The position numbers and the translations under genes were made by a program. The notes under the pieces are model-generated. The model worked only from the letters and a program-made list of their open reading frames with translations, was not told the origin of the DNA and made no database searches. A DNA stretch of 64,000 nt from Massilia forsythiae (GTDB taxonomy: Bacteria > Pseudomonadota > Gammaproteobacteria > Burkholderiales > Burkholderiaceae_D), in the NCBI RefSeq assembly GCF_012849555.1, contig NZ_CP051685.1:806001-870000 (forward strand), in the 5' to 3' direction. The stretch's first letter is position 1. Each line of letters opens with the position of its first letter. Of the stretch, positions 20,097 through 31,113 are shown in pieces.

Positions 20097-21311
20097 TCAG
20101 TCGGCTTGCTTGCGCAGGAAGGCCGGGATGTCGTAGGTCTCGACGCCGTTGTTCTGCATCGCGCGCACCTGTTCCGACGCTTGCTCGCGGCGCCATACGG
20201 CCGGCTGCTTCATGCCGGCGTCCGGTGCGTTGTTGCCATTGTTGATGGCGCCCATGCCCATGCCGCCGGCCGCCACGGTGGCCGAACCCATCATCGGCGC
20301 GTTGTAGGTGCCGGTGCGCAGGACTTGCTGGGGCTGCTGCTGCACCAGCGAGATGTTGGCCTTGTTCTTGCCCAGGCCGGTCGCGACCACGGTCACGCGC
20401 AGTTCGTCGCCCATCTCGTCGTCGTAGGCGATGCCCTGGGCGATCGCGGCGTCCGGCGCGGCGAAGGCGCGCACGGCGGCCATGACTTCCTTGATCTCCT
20501 TACCTTTCAAGCCGCGCGAGGCGGTGACGTTGACCAGCACGCCCTTGGCGCCGGACAGGTCGATGCCGTCCAGCAGCGGCGAGGCCACGGCCTGCTCGGC
20601 GGCGATGCGCGCGCGGTCGACGCCGGAGGCGGTCGCGGTGCCCATCATGGCCTTGCCCTGCTCGCTCATGATGGTCTTCACGTCGTTGAAGTCGACGTTG
20701 ATGTGGCCCGGCACGTTGATGATCTCGGCGATACCGGCGACAGCGTTGTTCAGCACGTCGTCCGCATGCTTCATCCAGTCCAGCATCGATTCGTCTTCGT
20801 AGATGTCTTCCAGCTTTTCGTTGAGGATGACGATCAGCGAGTCGACGTGCTTGGTCAGCTCTTCCAGGCCGGTCTCGGCCACCTGCATGCACTTGTCGCC
20901 CTCGTACGAGAACGGCTTGGAGACCACGGCCACGGTCAGCGCGCCCAGGTTCTTGGCCACTTCGGCCACGATCGGGGCGGCGCCGGTGCCGGTGCCGCCG
21001 CCCATGCCGGCCGCGATGAACACCATGTGCGCGCCGCGCAGCGCATCCTCGATGCGGCCGCGCGATTGCTCGGCCAGTTGGCGGCCGATTTCCGGACGCA
21101 TGCCGGCGCCCAGGCCGGAATCGCCGATCTGGATGATGTTGTGGGCGCTGGACGCGTTGAGCGCCTGCGCATCGGTGTTGGCGGCGATGAACTCGACGCC
21201 CGACACACCCTTGTTGATCATGTGCTGGACCGCGTTGCCGCCGGCGCCGCCGACGCCGACGACCTTGATGACGGTACCGAGTGATGCGTGATCGACCATA
21301 TCGAACTGCAT
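20097..21311 (-). CDS. ftsZ: Cell division GTPase FtsZ
   Basis: Tubulin homologue that polymerises into the Z ring and recruits the divisome. The 404-residue product has the T1 loop GVGGAGGNAVQHM (about 19-31), the tubulin signature GGGTGTGAAP (104-113), the catalytic T7 loop region NVDFNDVKTIM, a disordered linker rich in Gln, Gly and Asn (about 320-385) and the C-terminal FtsA/ZipA-binding peptide VETYDIPAFLRKQAD. It ends the dcw cluster. A good promoter lies in the 238 bp ftsA-ftsZ gap, so FtsZ can be made independently of the rest of the operon. Confidence 0.98.
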   Translation of the reverse strand: MQFDMVDHASLGTVIKVVGVGGAGGNAVQHMINKGVSGVEFIAANTDAQALNASSAHNIIQIGDSGLGAGMRPEIGRQLAEQSRGRIEDALRGAHMVFIAAGMGGGTGTGAAPIVAEVAKNLGALTVAVVSKPFSYEGDKCMQVAETGLEELTKHVDSLIVILNEKLEDIYEDESMLDWMKHADDVLNNAVAGIAEIINVPGHINVDFNDVKTIMSEQGKAMMGTATASGVDRARIAAEQAVASPLLDGIDLSGAKGVLVNVTASRGLKGKEIKEVMAAVRAFAAPDAAIAQGIAYDDEMGDELRVTVVATGLGKNKANISLVQQQPQQVLRTGTYNAPMMGSATVAAGGMGMGAINNGNNAPDAGMKQPAVWRREQASEQVRAMQNNGVETYDIPAFLRKQAD

Positions 21312-21398
21312 GATGAACTCCTAATCTCAATGTGCCGTTTCCAAGCCACAACCCTCATGTCGTGTCATCAGGCCTGGAGGTTGAAAACGTGCGTCTAT

Positions 21399-21427
21399 AT
21401 TGTAAAAATGTTTTCGTACGATACCAA
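21399..21427 (-). promoter_or_regulatory. Sigma-70-type promoter upstream of ftsZ
   Basis: On the minus strand TTGGTA (21427-21422) and TACAAT (21404-21399) are separated by exactly 17 bp. This pair sits in the AT-rich ftsA-ftsZ intergenic region, about 90 bp upstream of the ftsZ ATG, and would provide a dedicated ftsZ transcript. Confidence 0.6.
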
Positions 21428-21549
21428 GAAAAACCGCTGCGCTCGCTGTAGGAAATGATTAAAAAACTGTTACACGTTGCATTTTTGGTGTCGCTGAAGC
21501 AAATACCGCCAAAACTGTTTCCACCTGTCACAATTTTTGGAGAATCCGT

Positions 21550-22782
21550 TTAAAAATTCCCCAAGAACCATTCTTTCATCCGCTGCCAGACCGCCTTCAC
21601 CGATCCATCCTGGCGCGTCACGATATGACCGCGCATGTACTGCTTTTTCGCTTCCATCAACAGGCCGAGGACTGTCGCGTAGCGCGGGCTGCGCACGACG
21701 TCCGCCAGCTGGCCGCGGTATTCCGGCGTGCCCAGGCGCGCCGGCTTCAGGAAAATGTCTTCCGCCATCTCGATCATGCCCGGCATGATGGACGAGCCGC
21801 CGGTGAGCACGATGCCGGACGATAGTACGCCCTCGTAGCCGGATTCGCGCACCACCTGGTGCACCATCGCGAACAGTTCTTCCACGCGCGGCTCGATCAC
21901 CGCCGCCAGCGCCTGGCGCGACAGCGAACGCGGGCCGCGGTCGCCCAGTCCCGGCACTTCCAAAGCGTCGCCCGGATCGGCCAGCACCTGCTTGGCCACG
22001 CCGTAGCGGATCTTGATCTCCTCGGCTTCGCCGGTCGGGGTACGCAGCGCCATCGCGATGTCGCTGGTGATCTGGTCGCCGGCGATCGGCAGCACGGCGG
22101 TGTGGCGGATCGCGCCGTCGGAGAACACGGCGATGTCGGTGGTGCCGCCGCCGATGTCGATCAGCACCACGCCGAGTTCCTTCTCGTCGCCGGTCAGCAC
22201 CGAGTCGGCCGAGGCCATCGGCTGCAGGATCAGGTCGGACACCTCGAGACCGCAGCGGCGCACGCACTTTACAATATTTTGTACGGCCGACACCGCACCT
22301 GTAACAATGTGCACCCGCACCTCGAGGCGGATGCCGCTCATGCCGATCGGCTCGCGCACGTCTTCCTGGTTGTCGACGATGAATTCCTGCGGCACCGTGT
22401 GCAGCAATTGCTGGTCGGTCGGGATGTTGACCGCCTTGGCGGTCTCGATCACGCGCGCCACGTCGGTGGCGGTGACTTCCTTGTCCTTGATGGCGACCAT
22501 GCCGCTCGAGTTGAACGAGCGGATATGGCTGCCGGCGATGCCGGCGTAGACGTTACGGATCTTGCAATCGGCCATCAACTCGGCTTCCTCGAGCGCGCGC
22601 TGGATCGATTCGACGGTCGCCTCGATATTGACGACGACGCCCTTCTTGAGGCCCTTGGTCTCGTGCTGTCCGAGACCGATCACTTCGTGGCGTCCATCGG
22701 CCATCACCTCGGCCACCACCGCCACCACTTTCGAGGTGCCGATGTCGAGGCCGACGATCAGGTTCTTTGCGTCTTTAGTCAT
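21550..22782 (-). CDS. ftsA: Cell division protein FtsA
   Basis: Actin-like ATPase that anchors FtsZ to the inner membrane. The 410-residue product has the phosphate-1 loop VGLDIGTSKVVAVVAEV near the start, the 1C domain with SHIRSFNSSGMVAIKD, phosphate-2 VVLIDIGGGTTDIAV, the adenosine motif SSGIVLTGGSSIMPGM and a C-terminal amphipathic helix (VWQRMKEWFLGNF) for membrane attachment. It follows ftsQ by 21 bp and precedes ftsZ. Confidence 0.97.
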   Translation of the reverse strand: MTKDAKNLIVGLDIGTSKVVAVVAEVMADGRHEVIGLGQHETKGLKKGVVVNIEATVESIQRALEEAELMADCKIRNVYAGIAGSHIRSFNSSGMVAIKDKEVTATDVARVIETAKAVNIPTDQQLLHTVPQEFIVDNQEDVREPIGMSGIRLEVRVHIVTGAVSAVQNIVKCVRRCGLEVSDLILQPMASADSVLTGDEKELGVVLIDIGGGTTDIAVFSDGAIRHTAVLPIAGDQITSDIAMALRTPTGEAEEIKIRYGVAKQVLADPGDALEVPGLGDRGPRSLSRQALAAVIEPRVEELFAMVHQVVRESGYEGVLSSGIVLTGGSSIMPGMIEMAEDIFLKPARLGTPEYRGQLADVVRSPRYATVLGLLMEAKKQYMRGHIVTRQDGSVKAVWQRMKEWFLGNF

Positions 22783-22803
22783 GATTGCTGTCGCCTGCTT
22801 GAA

Positions 22804-23628
22804 TTAAGTTTGCTTTGTTGTTTTGGTAGGTGCTTTTTTTGGCTTCGCCGCCGCCTTGACCGGCTTGGTGGCATCAATCGGCACGGTCAATGCCGCCGAC
22901 GACAGCGCCAGGCCGTTCGGATAGCGCATGTCGATGGTGTCGATGCGCCCTTCCTGCAGGCGCGCCACCAGCTGCGGATAGATGCCCACCAGCCGCTGCA
23001 CGCGCCCTTTCAAGGTATTCCGGTCCTGCTCGCGGCCGAGCTCCACGCTCATGCCGTTGTCCAGCCTGACGGTCCAGGCGTAGCGGTTCGACAGGCTGAT
23101 CGATTCCGGCACCAGCGACACCTGCGCGAACCAGCCGCGCAGTTCGGCGAAGCGTGCCAGCACTTCCTTCTCGCTGCCGGGCGGACCGTCGAACGCCGGC
23201 AGCGGATGGTCGTCGTCGGCCTCGGCCAGGTTGGCGGTGAACACGTCGCCCTTGACCGACAGCAGGCGCCCGTCCTCGCCCCAGGTGCCGAGCGCCTCGT
23301 GCTCCTCGACGCCCACGATCAGCTGGTTCGGCCACTCGCGGCGCACGCTGGCGCGGCGCACCCACGGCACCGCCTCGAAGGTGGTGCGCACCTGTTCCAG
23401 GTCGGAGGTGAAGAAGTTCCCCCTGATCTTGCCCAGCACTCCGTTGCGTACCGTCAGTTCGTTCACGTGCTGCAGGTCCATCCCGTACATGCTCTCGACG
23501 CGCACCGCCCGCAGCGTGAACATCGGGCGCTGCGACAGCCACCATGCTCCCGACGCGATGCAGGCGAGCGCCACCAGCGCGGTAATCCAGCTGGCGGTCG
23601 CATTCAAGGCTCGCACGTCATGCCACAT
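22804..23628 (-). CDS. ftsQ: Cell division protein FtsQ
   Basis: Bitopic divisome protein that forms a complex with FtsB and FtsL. The 274-residue product has a short cytoplasmic N-terminus, one membrane helix at about 15-32 (ITALVALACIASGAWWL), a POTRA domain beginning LRAVRVESMYGMDLQHVNEL, and the FtsQ beta domain with WVRRASVRREWPNQLIVGVEEHEAL. The C-terminus is a Lys/Ala/Pro/Thr-rich tail. It lies between ddl and ftsA in the standard order. Confidence 0.95.
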   Translation of the reverse strand: MWHDVRALNATASWITALVALACIASGAWWLSQRPMFTLRAVRVESMYGMDLQHVNELTVRNGVLGKIRGNFFTSDLEQVRTTFEAVPWVRRASVRREWPNQLIVGVEEHEALGTWGEDGRLLSVKGDVFTANLAEADDDHPLPAFDGPPGSEKEVLARFAELRGWFAQVSLVPESISLSNRYAWTVRLDNGMSVELGREQDRNTLKGRVQRLVGIYPQLVARLQEGRIDTIDMRYPNGLALSSAALTVPIDATKPVKAAAKPKKAPTKTTKQT

Positions 23629-23674
23629 CGATCCAGTTCCCTCTCACTCTGTTACCACTCTTACTGAATTGTCG

Positions 23675-24645
<971 letters not shown>

Positions 24646-24649
<4 letters not shown>

Positions 24650-26043
24650 GAGGCCACCTTTTGATTGTTTGTCAGTTGTTGCGGCACGCCGCCGATGCTG
24701 CCGGCGCCCATGGTCAGCACGACGTCGCCGTCGCGCGCGATGTCGAAGATGGTGGACGGCATGTCGGCGATGGCTTCCACGAACAGCGGCTCGACCTTGC
24801 CGCCGGCGCGCAGCGCGCGCGCCAGGGCGCGGCCGTCGGCGGCCACGATCGGCGCCTCGCCGGCGGCGTACACCTCGGCCAGCAGCAGCACGTCGGGCGC
24901 GCCCAGCACCTTGACGAAGTCCTCGAACAGGTCGCGCGTGCGGGTGTAGCGGTGCGGCTGGAAGGCCAGCACCAGGCGCCGCCCCGGATACGCGGCGCGC
25001 GCCGCCGCCAGCGTCACCTGCGCCTCGACCGGGTGGTGGCCGTAGTCGTCGACGAGCGTAAAACTGCCGCCGGCCGGCAGCGCGACCTCGCCCCAGCGGG
25101 TGAAGCGGCGGCCGACGCCGCGGAATTCGGCCAGGCCCTGCGCGGTGGCCGCGTCCGGCACGCCGATCTCGCGCGCGATGGCGATCGCCGAGCAGGCGTT
25201 CAGCACGTTGTGCATGCCGGGCTGGTTCAGCACGAACTCGGTGTCGGCATAGCCTTCCTGACGCACCGTGAAGCGCATGCGCACGCCGTCGGCATGGGCA
25301 TCCATGGCGCGCACTTCGGCATCTTCGGAAAAGCCGTAGGTGGTCACCGGTTTCGTCACCTGCGGCAGGATCGAGCGCACGTGCGGGTCGTCGATGCACA
25401 TCATGGCGCGGCCGTAGAACGGCAGGCGGTGGGTGAAATTGACGAACGCGCCCTTGAGTTTCTCGAAGTCGTGCTCGTAGGTGTCCATGTGGTCGGCGTC
25501 GATGTTGGTGATCACCTCGATCATCGGCGTCAGGTTCAGGAACGAGGCGTCCGATTCGTCGGCCTCGGCCACGATGTAGTCGCCGGTACCGAGTTTCGCA
25601 TTCGCGCCGGCGCTGTTCAGGCGCCCGCCGATGACGAAGGTCGGGTCCATGCCGCCCTGCGCCAGCACCGAGGCCACCAGGCTGGTGGTGGTGGTCTTGC
25701 CGTGGGTGCCGGCGATGGCGATGCCGCGCTTCAGGCGCATCAGTTCGCCGAGCATGATCGCGCGCGGCACCACCGGCACCTTGGCGGCGCGCGCCGCCAC
25801 CACTTCCGGATTGGCTTCGTTGACCGCGGTCGAGGTGACCACGGCGTCGGCGCCGCGCACGTGCTCGGCGGCGTGGCCGATGCAGACGGTGGCGCCGAGC
25901 TCCTGCAGGCGCTTGCTGGCCGCGTTGGCGTTCAGGTCGGACCCCGAGACCTTGTAGCCGAGATTGAGCAGCACCTCGGCGATGCCGCTCATGCCGCTGC
26001 CGCCGATGCCGACGAAGTGGATATGTTTGATCTTGTGTTTCAT
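24646..26043 (-). CDS. murC: UDP-N-acetylmuramate--L-alanine ligase MurC
   Basis: Cytoplasmic Mur ligase adding L-Ala to UDP-MurNAc. The 465-residue product has the N-terminal Rossmann motif [18 protein letters not shown], the ATP-binding [12 protein letters not shown] near residue 110, the [13 protein letters not shown] [12 protein letters not shown] segment and the C-terminal DDYGHHPVE. Its ATG overlaps the murG stop (ATGA) and its own stop overlaps ddl. Confidence 0.97.
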
Positions 26044-27146
26044 CGTGCCTTGCTTGCCTTCTGTTCTGCCAGTTGTTCGAGTACCTGCGCGATCGCCGCG
26101 TTGGCGTCGCGCTTGCCGGCCGCCTGCGCCGCCTCGGCCATCGCCAGGCAATCGTCGCGGCTGGTCTGTTGCAGCAGTTGCGCCAGCCGCTTCGGGTCCA
26201 GTTCGCCCTGCGGCAGGTGCAGCGCCGCCTTTTGCTTATCCATCCAGACCGCGTTGTCGCGCTGGTGGCCGGTGGTGCTGGCGACAAAAGGCACCAGCAC
26301 GCTGGCCACGCCCGCCGCGGTCAGTTCCGACACCGTGATGGCGCCGGCGCGGCAGATCACCAGGTCGGCATTCGCGTATTCGGCTGCCATGTCGTCGATG
26401 AAGTCGACCACGTTGGCCGTCACGCCGGCGTTTTCGTACGCGGCGCGCAGCGCGTCGATGTTCTTCTTGCCCGACTGGTGGGTCACCGTCGGGCGCAGCC
26501 CTTGCGGGATCAGCGCCAGCGCGGCCGGCACGGCGTCGTTCAGCACCCTGGCGCCCAGGCTGCCGCCCACCACCAGGACGTTCAGGGGGCCGCTGCGGCC
26601 GGCGAAGCGGTGGCCGGGAGACGGCATCGCCAGGATCTCGCGGCGCACCGGGTTGCCGGTGACGGTCGCCTTGCCGGCGGCTTTGCCGAAGTCGGCCGGG
26701 AAGCCGAACAGCACGCGCTGCGCGATCGGCGTCAGGGTCTTGTTCGACAGCAGCAGCGCGGCGTCGGCGTTCACCAGCGCCAGCGGCACGCCGGCCGCGC
26801 GCGCCATCATCCCGCCCGGCACCGTCACGTAGCCGCCCATGCCGAGCACCACGTCCGGCTTGCGCGCGGCCAGGAAGCGGCGGCAGGCGGCGAACGCGCC
26901 CACCATCTTGAAGGCGCCGGAGATCGTGTGCGACAGGCCCTTGCCGCGCATGCCGGCGAAGTCGATGCGGTCCATCGGGATGCCGTGCTTCGGCACGATC
27001 TCGCCTTCCATGCCGTGCGCGGTGCCCAGCCACGATACTTCCCAGCCGCGTTCGCGCATCGACTGGGCGATGGCGATGCCGGGGAAGATGTGGCCGCCGG
27101 TGCCGGCCGCCATGATCATGAGTTTCTTGGTCGCTTGCCCGCTCAT
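26040..27146 (-). CDS. murG: UDP-GlcNAc:lipid I N-acetylglucosaminyltransferase MurG
   Basis: Converts lipid I to lipid II on the inner face of the membrane (GT28, GT-B fold). The 368-residue product has the N-terminal G-loop [14 protein letters not shown], the second G-loop [15 protein letters not shown], and the donor-binding [16 protein letters not shown] with [15 protein letters not shown]. It overlaps ftsW upstream and murC downstream. Confidence 0.97.
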   Translation of the reverse strand: MSGQATKKLMIMAAGTGGHIFPGIAIAQSMRERGWEVSWLGTAHGMEGEIVPKHGIPMDRIDFAGMRGKGLSHTISGAFKMVGAFAACRRFLAARKPDVVLGMGGYVTVPGGMMARAAGVPLALVNADAALLLSNKTLTPIAQRVLFGFPADFGKAAGKATVTGNPVRREILAMPSPGHRFAGRSGPLNVLVVGGSLGARVLNDAVPAALALIPQGLRPTVTHQSGKKNIDALRAAYENAGVTANVVDFIDDMAAEYANADLVICRAGAITVSELTAAGVASVLVPFVASTTGHQRDNAVWMDKQKAALHLPQGELDPKRLAQLLQQTSRDDCLAMAEAAQAAGKRDANAAIAQVLEQLAEQKASKAR

Positions 27147-28378
27147 TTGCTTCCCTTCTGGCGCCCGCCGCGCATGCGCACGCGGTTTTCGAAATCGATG
27201 CGCAGCAGGATCGCCAGGCCGACGCAGTTGAACAGGATGCCGGAACCGCCGTAGCTCATCAGCGGCAGGGTCAGGCCCTTGGTCGGCAGCAGGCCCAGGT
27301 TCACGCCCATGTTGATGAACACCTGCACACCGAGCCAGATGCCGATGCCCTTGGCGGCCAGGCCGGCGAAGTGCTGTTCCAGCGCGATCGCCTGGCGGCC
27401 GATGTCGAAGGCGCGCTTGACCAGCCAGTAGAACAGGCCGATCACCGCGATCACGCCGGCCAGGCCGAGCTCTTCGCCGATCACGGCCATGATGAAGTCG
27501 GTATGCGCTTCCGGCAGGTAGTGCAGCTTTTCCACGCTGCCGCCCAGGCCCACGCCGAACAGCTCGCCGCGCCCGAATGCGATTAGCGAGTGGGTCAGCT
27601 GGTAAGCCTTGTCCAGCGCATTGCCTTCCTTCCACGGGTCCATGTAGGCGAACATGCGCGCGCGCCGGAACGGCGACAGCGCGATGATGGTCGAGAACAC
27701 CATCACCAGCACGGCGCCGATGCCGCCGAACCAGATCATGTTGAAGCCGCCCAGGAACAGGATGCCCATCGAGATGCACACGACCACGCCGAACGCGCCC
27801 AGGTCGGGCTCCAGCATCAGCAGGCCGCCCACCAGGCCCATCGCCGCCGCCATCGGCATGAAGCCCTTGGTCAGCTTGTGCATGTACTGCTGCTTGCGCA
27901 CCGTGAAGTCGGCGGCGTACAGCACCGCCACCACCTTCATGATCTCGGACGGCTGCAGGTTGAAGACTTTCAGCGACAGCCAGCGGCGCGCACCGTTGAC
28001 CGAGGTGCCGATGCCGGGCACCAGCACCAGCGCCAGCAGGATCAGGGTGCCGACGAACATCAGCGGCGCGAAGCGCTGCCAGGTCGCCACCTTGATGCGG
28101 AAAGTGAACAGGCCGGCCACCATCGAGATGGCGATGAACAGCGCCTGGCGCAGCAGGAAATAATTGTTCTTGCCGCCCAGGTAGGCGAACTTGGGCGAGT
28201 CCGGCAGCGAGATCGAGGCCGAGTACACCATCACCATCCCGAACAGCATCAGCAGGATCACCACCCACACCAGCGGCTGGTCGTACTCCATCATGCGCGA
28301 CGGGCGCGCGCTCTTGGCGACGCCGTCGTCGGGCGCGGCGGCGCCGAACTTGAAATTGAAAGGCAGCTGGAACGCCAT
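27143..28378 (-). CDS. ftsW: SEDS peptidoglycan glycosyltransferase FtsW
   Basis: Septal lipid II polymerase that works with FtsI. The 411-residue product has about ten membrane helices. Family segments seen are [10 protein letters not shown] in helix 1, NGARRWLSL and [17 protein letters not shown], the [10 protein letters not shown] catalytic-loop region, and the C-terminal [15 protein letters not shown]. The first 40 residues are a cytoplasmic extension. The start at 28378 overlaps the murD stop by one base (TGATG). Confidence 0.96.
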   Translation of the reverse strand: MAFQLPFNFKFGAAAPDDGVAKSARPSRMMEYDQPLVWVVILLMLFGMVMVYSASISLPDSPKFAYLGGKNNYFLLRQALFIAISMVAGLFTFRIKVATWQRFAPLMFVGTLILLALVLVPGIGTSVNGARRWLSLKVFNLQPSEIMKVVAVLYAADFTVRKQQYMHKLTKGFMPMAAAMGLVGGLLMLEPDLGAFGVVVCISMGILFLGGFNMIWFGGIGAVLVMVFSTIIALSPFRRARMFAYMDPWKEGNALDKAYQLTHSLIAFGRGELFGVGLGGSVEKLHYLPEAHTDFIMAVIGEELGLAGVIAVIGLFYWLVKRAFDIGRQAIALEQHFAGLAAKGIGIWLGVQVFINMGVNLGLLPTKGLTLPLMSYGGSGILFNCVGLAILLRIDFENRVRMRGGRQKGSK

Positions 28379-29937
28379 CAGAGGTCCTGCCCCTTCTCGA
28401 GCGCGAGCTCGCGCACGGCGTCCACGAACACCTGGGCGCGGTGGGCGTAATTGGTGAACATGTCCAGGCTGGCGCACGCGGGCGACAGCAGCACCACGTC
28501 GCCGGCTTGCGCCAGGCCGGCGGCGCGCCGGGTCGCCTGGGTCAGGTCGTCGAGGTCGAAGCACGGTACGCCGGACGCTTCGATGGCGGCGCGCACGGCC
28601 GGCGCGTCGCGCCCGATCAGCAGCACCGCGCGCACGTAGCGCGAGCACGGGCCGGCCAGCGGCGCAAAGTCCTGGCCCTTGCCGTCGCCGCCGGCGATCA
28701 GCAGGATCTGGCGGTCGGCTTCGCCGAAGGATTTGCCGAGGCCTTCCAGGGCCGCCACCGTGGCGCCGACGTTGGTGCCCTTGCTGTCGTCGTAGTACTC
28801 GACGCCGTCGATGGCGGTCACCAGTTCCACGCGGTGCGGCTCGCCCGCGTATTCGCGCAGGCCGTGCAGCAGCGGCGCCAGCGGCAGGCCGACGGCGCGG
28901 CACAGCGCCAGCGCGGCCAGCGCATTGGAGGCGTTGTGCAGGCCGCGGATGCGCAGTGCGTCGGCCGGCATCAGGCGGTTGATGATCGATTCGGCCGCTT
29001 CCGTGGACGCTTCCGGCACCTGGCGGCGGCGTTTCTTTTCTGGCTCTTCCGCCGGGGCGGCCTGCGCCAGCCACAGCACGCCGCGCTCGTTCACCAGGCC
29101 GAAGCTTTCCGGCGCATCCGGCTCGCCGGTGCCGAAGGTGGTCACCCGCGGTTCCGGGGTGAGCGGGATCGTGCCCGGCTGCGCCATGCGCATCACCACG
29201 GCATCGTCGCGGTTCAGCACGCGCACCGTATCCGCGCCGAAGATGCGCGCTTTGTCGGCGGCATAGGCCTCCATGCCGCCGTGCCAGTCGAGGTGGTCTT
29301 GCGTGACGTTCAGTACGGTGGCGGCGTCGGCGCGCAGGCTGTAGGTCGTGTGCAGCTGGAAGCTGGACAGTTCCAGCACCCAGGCCTGCGGCAGCTCGTC
29401 ACGATCCAGCGCCTCGCGCAGCACGTCGAGCGCGGCCGGGCTGATGTTGCCGGCCACCTGCGTGGCCAAGCCGGCGCGCCGGCACAGCAGCCCGGTCAGG
29501 CTGGTGACCGTGGTCTTGCCGTTGGTGCCGGTAATGGCGATGACTTTCGGCGCGTAGCCGCGCTCGGTCTGCAACGCCGCCAGCGCCTGGGCGAACAGTT
29601 CGATTTCTCCCCACAGCGGGATGGCGCGCGCGGCCGCCGCCGGCGCCAGCGACGCCAGTTCGCGCTCGGGCGCCAGGCCCGGGCTGACGGCGACGAAATC
29701 GATGCCGTCCAGCAGGCTCGGATGGAAACCATCGACCGCGGCGTCGGGGCCGCCGGTGAACTGCGCCTCCGGCACCGCCGCCAGCAGCGCCGGCAGGCGC
29801 GCCGGCTCGGCGCGGGTGTCGGCCACGCGCACGTCGGCGCCGCGCCGCGCCAACCATTGCGCCATCGCCAGGCCCGATTCGCCGAGGCCCAGCACCAGTG
29901 CGGTCTTGCCTTCGTAGTCGATGGCGTTCATGGTCAT
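28378..29937 (-). CDS. murD: UDP-MurNAc-L-alanine--D-glutamate ligase MurD
   Basis: Adds D-Glu to UDP-MurNAc-L-Ala. The 519-residue product has [20 protein letters not shown], the ATP loop [13 protein letters not shown] near 150, [19 protein letters not shown] and the C-terminal [17 protein letters not shown] and [12 protein letters not shown] motifs. It is longer than E. coli MurD (438), mostly from an Ala-Pro-Glu and Lys/Arg-rich insertion around residues 320-345 in the central domain. The start is the ATG at 29937 or 29931. It follows mraY by five bases. Confidence 0.96.
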   Translation of the reverse strand: MTMNAIDYEGKTALVLGLGESGLAMAQWLARRGADVRVADTRAEPARLPALLAAVPEAQFTGGPDAAVDGFHPSLLDGIDFVAVSPGLAPERELASLAPAAAARAIPLWGEIELFAQALAALQTERGYAPKVIAITGTNGKTTVTSLTGLLCRRAGLATQVAGNISPAALDVLREALDRDELPQAWVLELSSFQLHTTYSLRADAATVLNVTQDHLDWHGGMEAYAADKARIFGADTVRVLNRDDAVVMRMAQPGTIPLTPEPRVTTFGTGEPDAPESFGLVNERGVLWLAQAAPAEEPEKKRRRQVPEASTEAAESIINRLMPADALRIRGLHNASNALAALALCRAVGLPLAPLLHGLREYAGEPHRVELVTAIDGVEYYDDSKGTNVGATVAALEGLGKSFGEADRQILLIAGGDGKGQDFAPLAGPCSRYVRAVLLIGRDAPAVRAAIEASGVPCFDLDDLTQATRRAAGLAQAGDVVLLSPACASLDMFTNYAHRAQVFVDAVRELALEKGQDL

Positions 29938-29942
29938 CCCGG

Positions 29943-31112
29943 TCAACGCAGTTTCAGGGTGGACAGGCCGACCAGCACCAGCATCATGGTGACGATCCAG
30001 AAGCGCACCACGACCTTGGTTTCCTTCCAGCCCTTCTGTTCGAAGTGGTGGTGCAGCGGCGCCATCAGGAACACGCGGCGGCCGGTGCCGTAGCGCTTCT
30101 TGGTGTACTTGAACCACGAGACCTGGATGATCACCGACAGGGTCTCGGCCACGAACACGCCGCCCATGATGAACAGCACGATTTCCTGGCGCACGATGAC
30201 GGCGATGGTGCCGAGCGCACCGCCCAGCGCCAGCGCGCCGACGTCGCCCATGAACATCTGCGCCGGGTGCGCGTTGTACCAGAGGAAGGCCAGGCCGGCG
30301 CCGGCCATGGCGCCGCAAAAGATCAGGATCTCGCCGGCGCCCGGGATGTGCGGGATGAACAGGTAGCGCGAATAGGTGGCGCTGCCGGTGAGGTAGGCGA
30401 ACAGGCCGAGCGCGGCGCCCACCATCACGGTCGGCATGATCGCCAGGCCGTCCAGGCCGTCGGTGAAGTTGACGGCATTCGAGGCGCCCACGATCACGCA
30501 ATAGGTCAGCGCGATGAAGCCCCACACGCCCAGCGGGTAGCTGATGCTCTTGAAGAACGGGACGATCAGGTCGGCCTTGGGCGGCAGGTCGAGCGAGAAG
30601 CCGGACTGCACCCAGGCGAAGAACAGTTTCCAGACTTCCCACGGGGTCGCCGCCGAGACCGAAAACGCCAGGTACAGCGAGGAGGTGATGCCGATCAGCG
30701 ACATCCAGAAATATTTTTCGCCCGAGCGCATGCCTTCCGGGTCCTTGTAGACCACCTTGCGGTAGTCGTCGACCCAGCCGATGGCGCCGAAGCCGAGTGT
30801 GACCACCAGCACCGGCCAGATCAGGCGGTTCGACAGGTCGCACCACAACAAGGTCGACAAGCCGATCGCGATCAGCACCAGCACGCCGCCCATGGTCGGG
30901 GTGCCGTGCTTGGACAGGTGGGTCTGCGGACCGTAGGTGCGCACCGCTTGCCCGACCTTCAGCTCGGTCAGGCGGCGGATCACGACCGGGCCGCAGAACA
31001 GGCCGATGGCGATCGCGGTGATGGTAGCGAAGACGGCACGGAAGGTGATGTAGTTGAAAACGCGCATCGGACCGATATAGTCCTGAAAATATTGTGCGAG
31101 CCAGAGAAGCAT
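29943..31112 (-). CDS. mraY: Phospho-N-acetylmuramoyl-pentapeptide transferase MraY
   Basis: Polytopic inner-membrane enzyme that makes lipid I from UDP-MurNAc-pentapeptide and undecaprenyl phosphate. The 389-residue product shows [11 protein letters not shown], the catalytic DDYRKVV and [16 protein letters not shown] motifs, and the HHHFEQKGW loop near the C-terminus. There are about ten membrane helices. It starts one base after the murF stop. Confidence 0.98.
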   Translation of the reverse strand: MLLWLAQYFQDYIGPMRVFNYITFRAVFATITAIAIGLFCGPVVIRRLTELKVGQAVRTYGPQTHLSKHGTPTMGGVLVLIAIGLSTLLWCDLSNRLIWPVLVVTLGFGAIGWVDDYRKVVYKDPEGMRSGEKYFWMSLIGITSSLYLAFSVSAATPWEVWKLFFAWVQSGFSLDLPPKADLIVPFFKSISYPLGVWGFIALTYCVIVGASNAVNFTDGLDGLAIMPTVMVGAALGLFAYLTGSATYSRYLFIPHIPGAGEILIFCGAMAGAGLAFLWYNAHPAQMFMGDVGALALGGALGTIAVIVRQEIVLFIMGGVFVAETLSVIIQVSWFKYTKKRYGTGRRVFLMAPLHHHFEQKGWKETKVVVRFWIVTMMLVLVGLSTLKLR

Positions 31113-31113
31113 G

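Noticed and set aside
28980..29050. Insertion in MurD as another repeat-derived segment
   Set aside because: The Lys/Arg/Glu-rich extra segment shows no similarity to either repeat family here, and long MurD proteins are common in betaproteobacteria.
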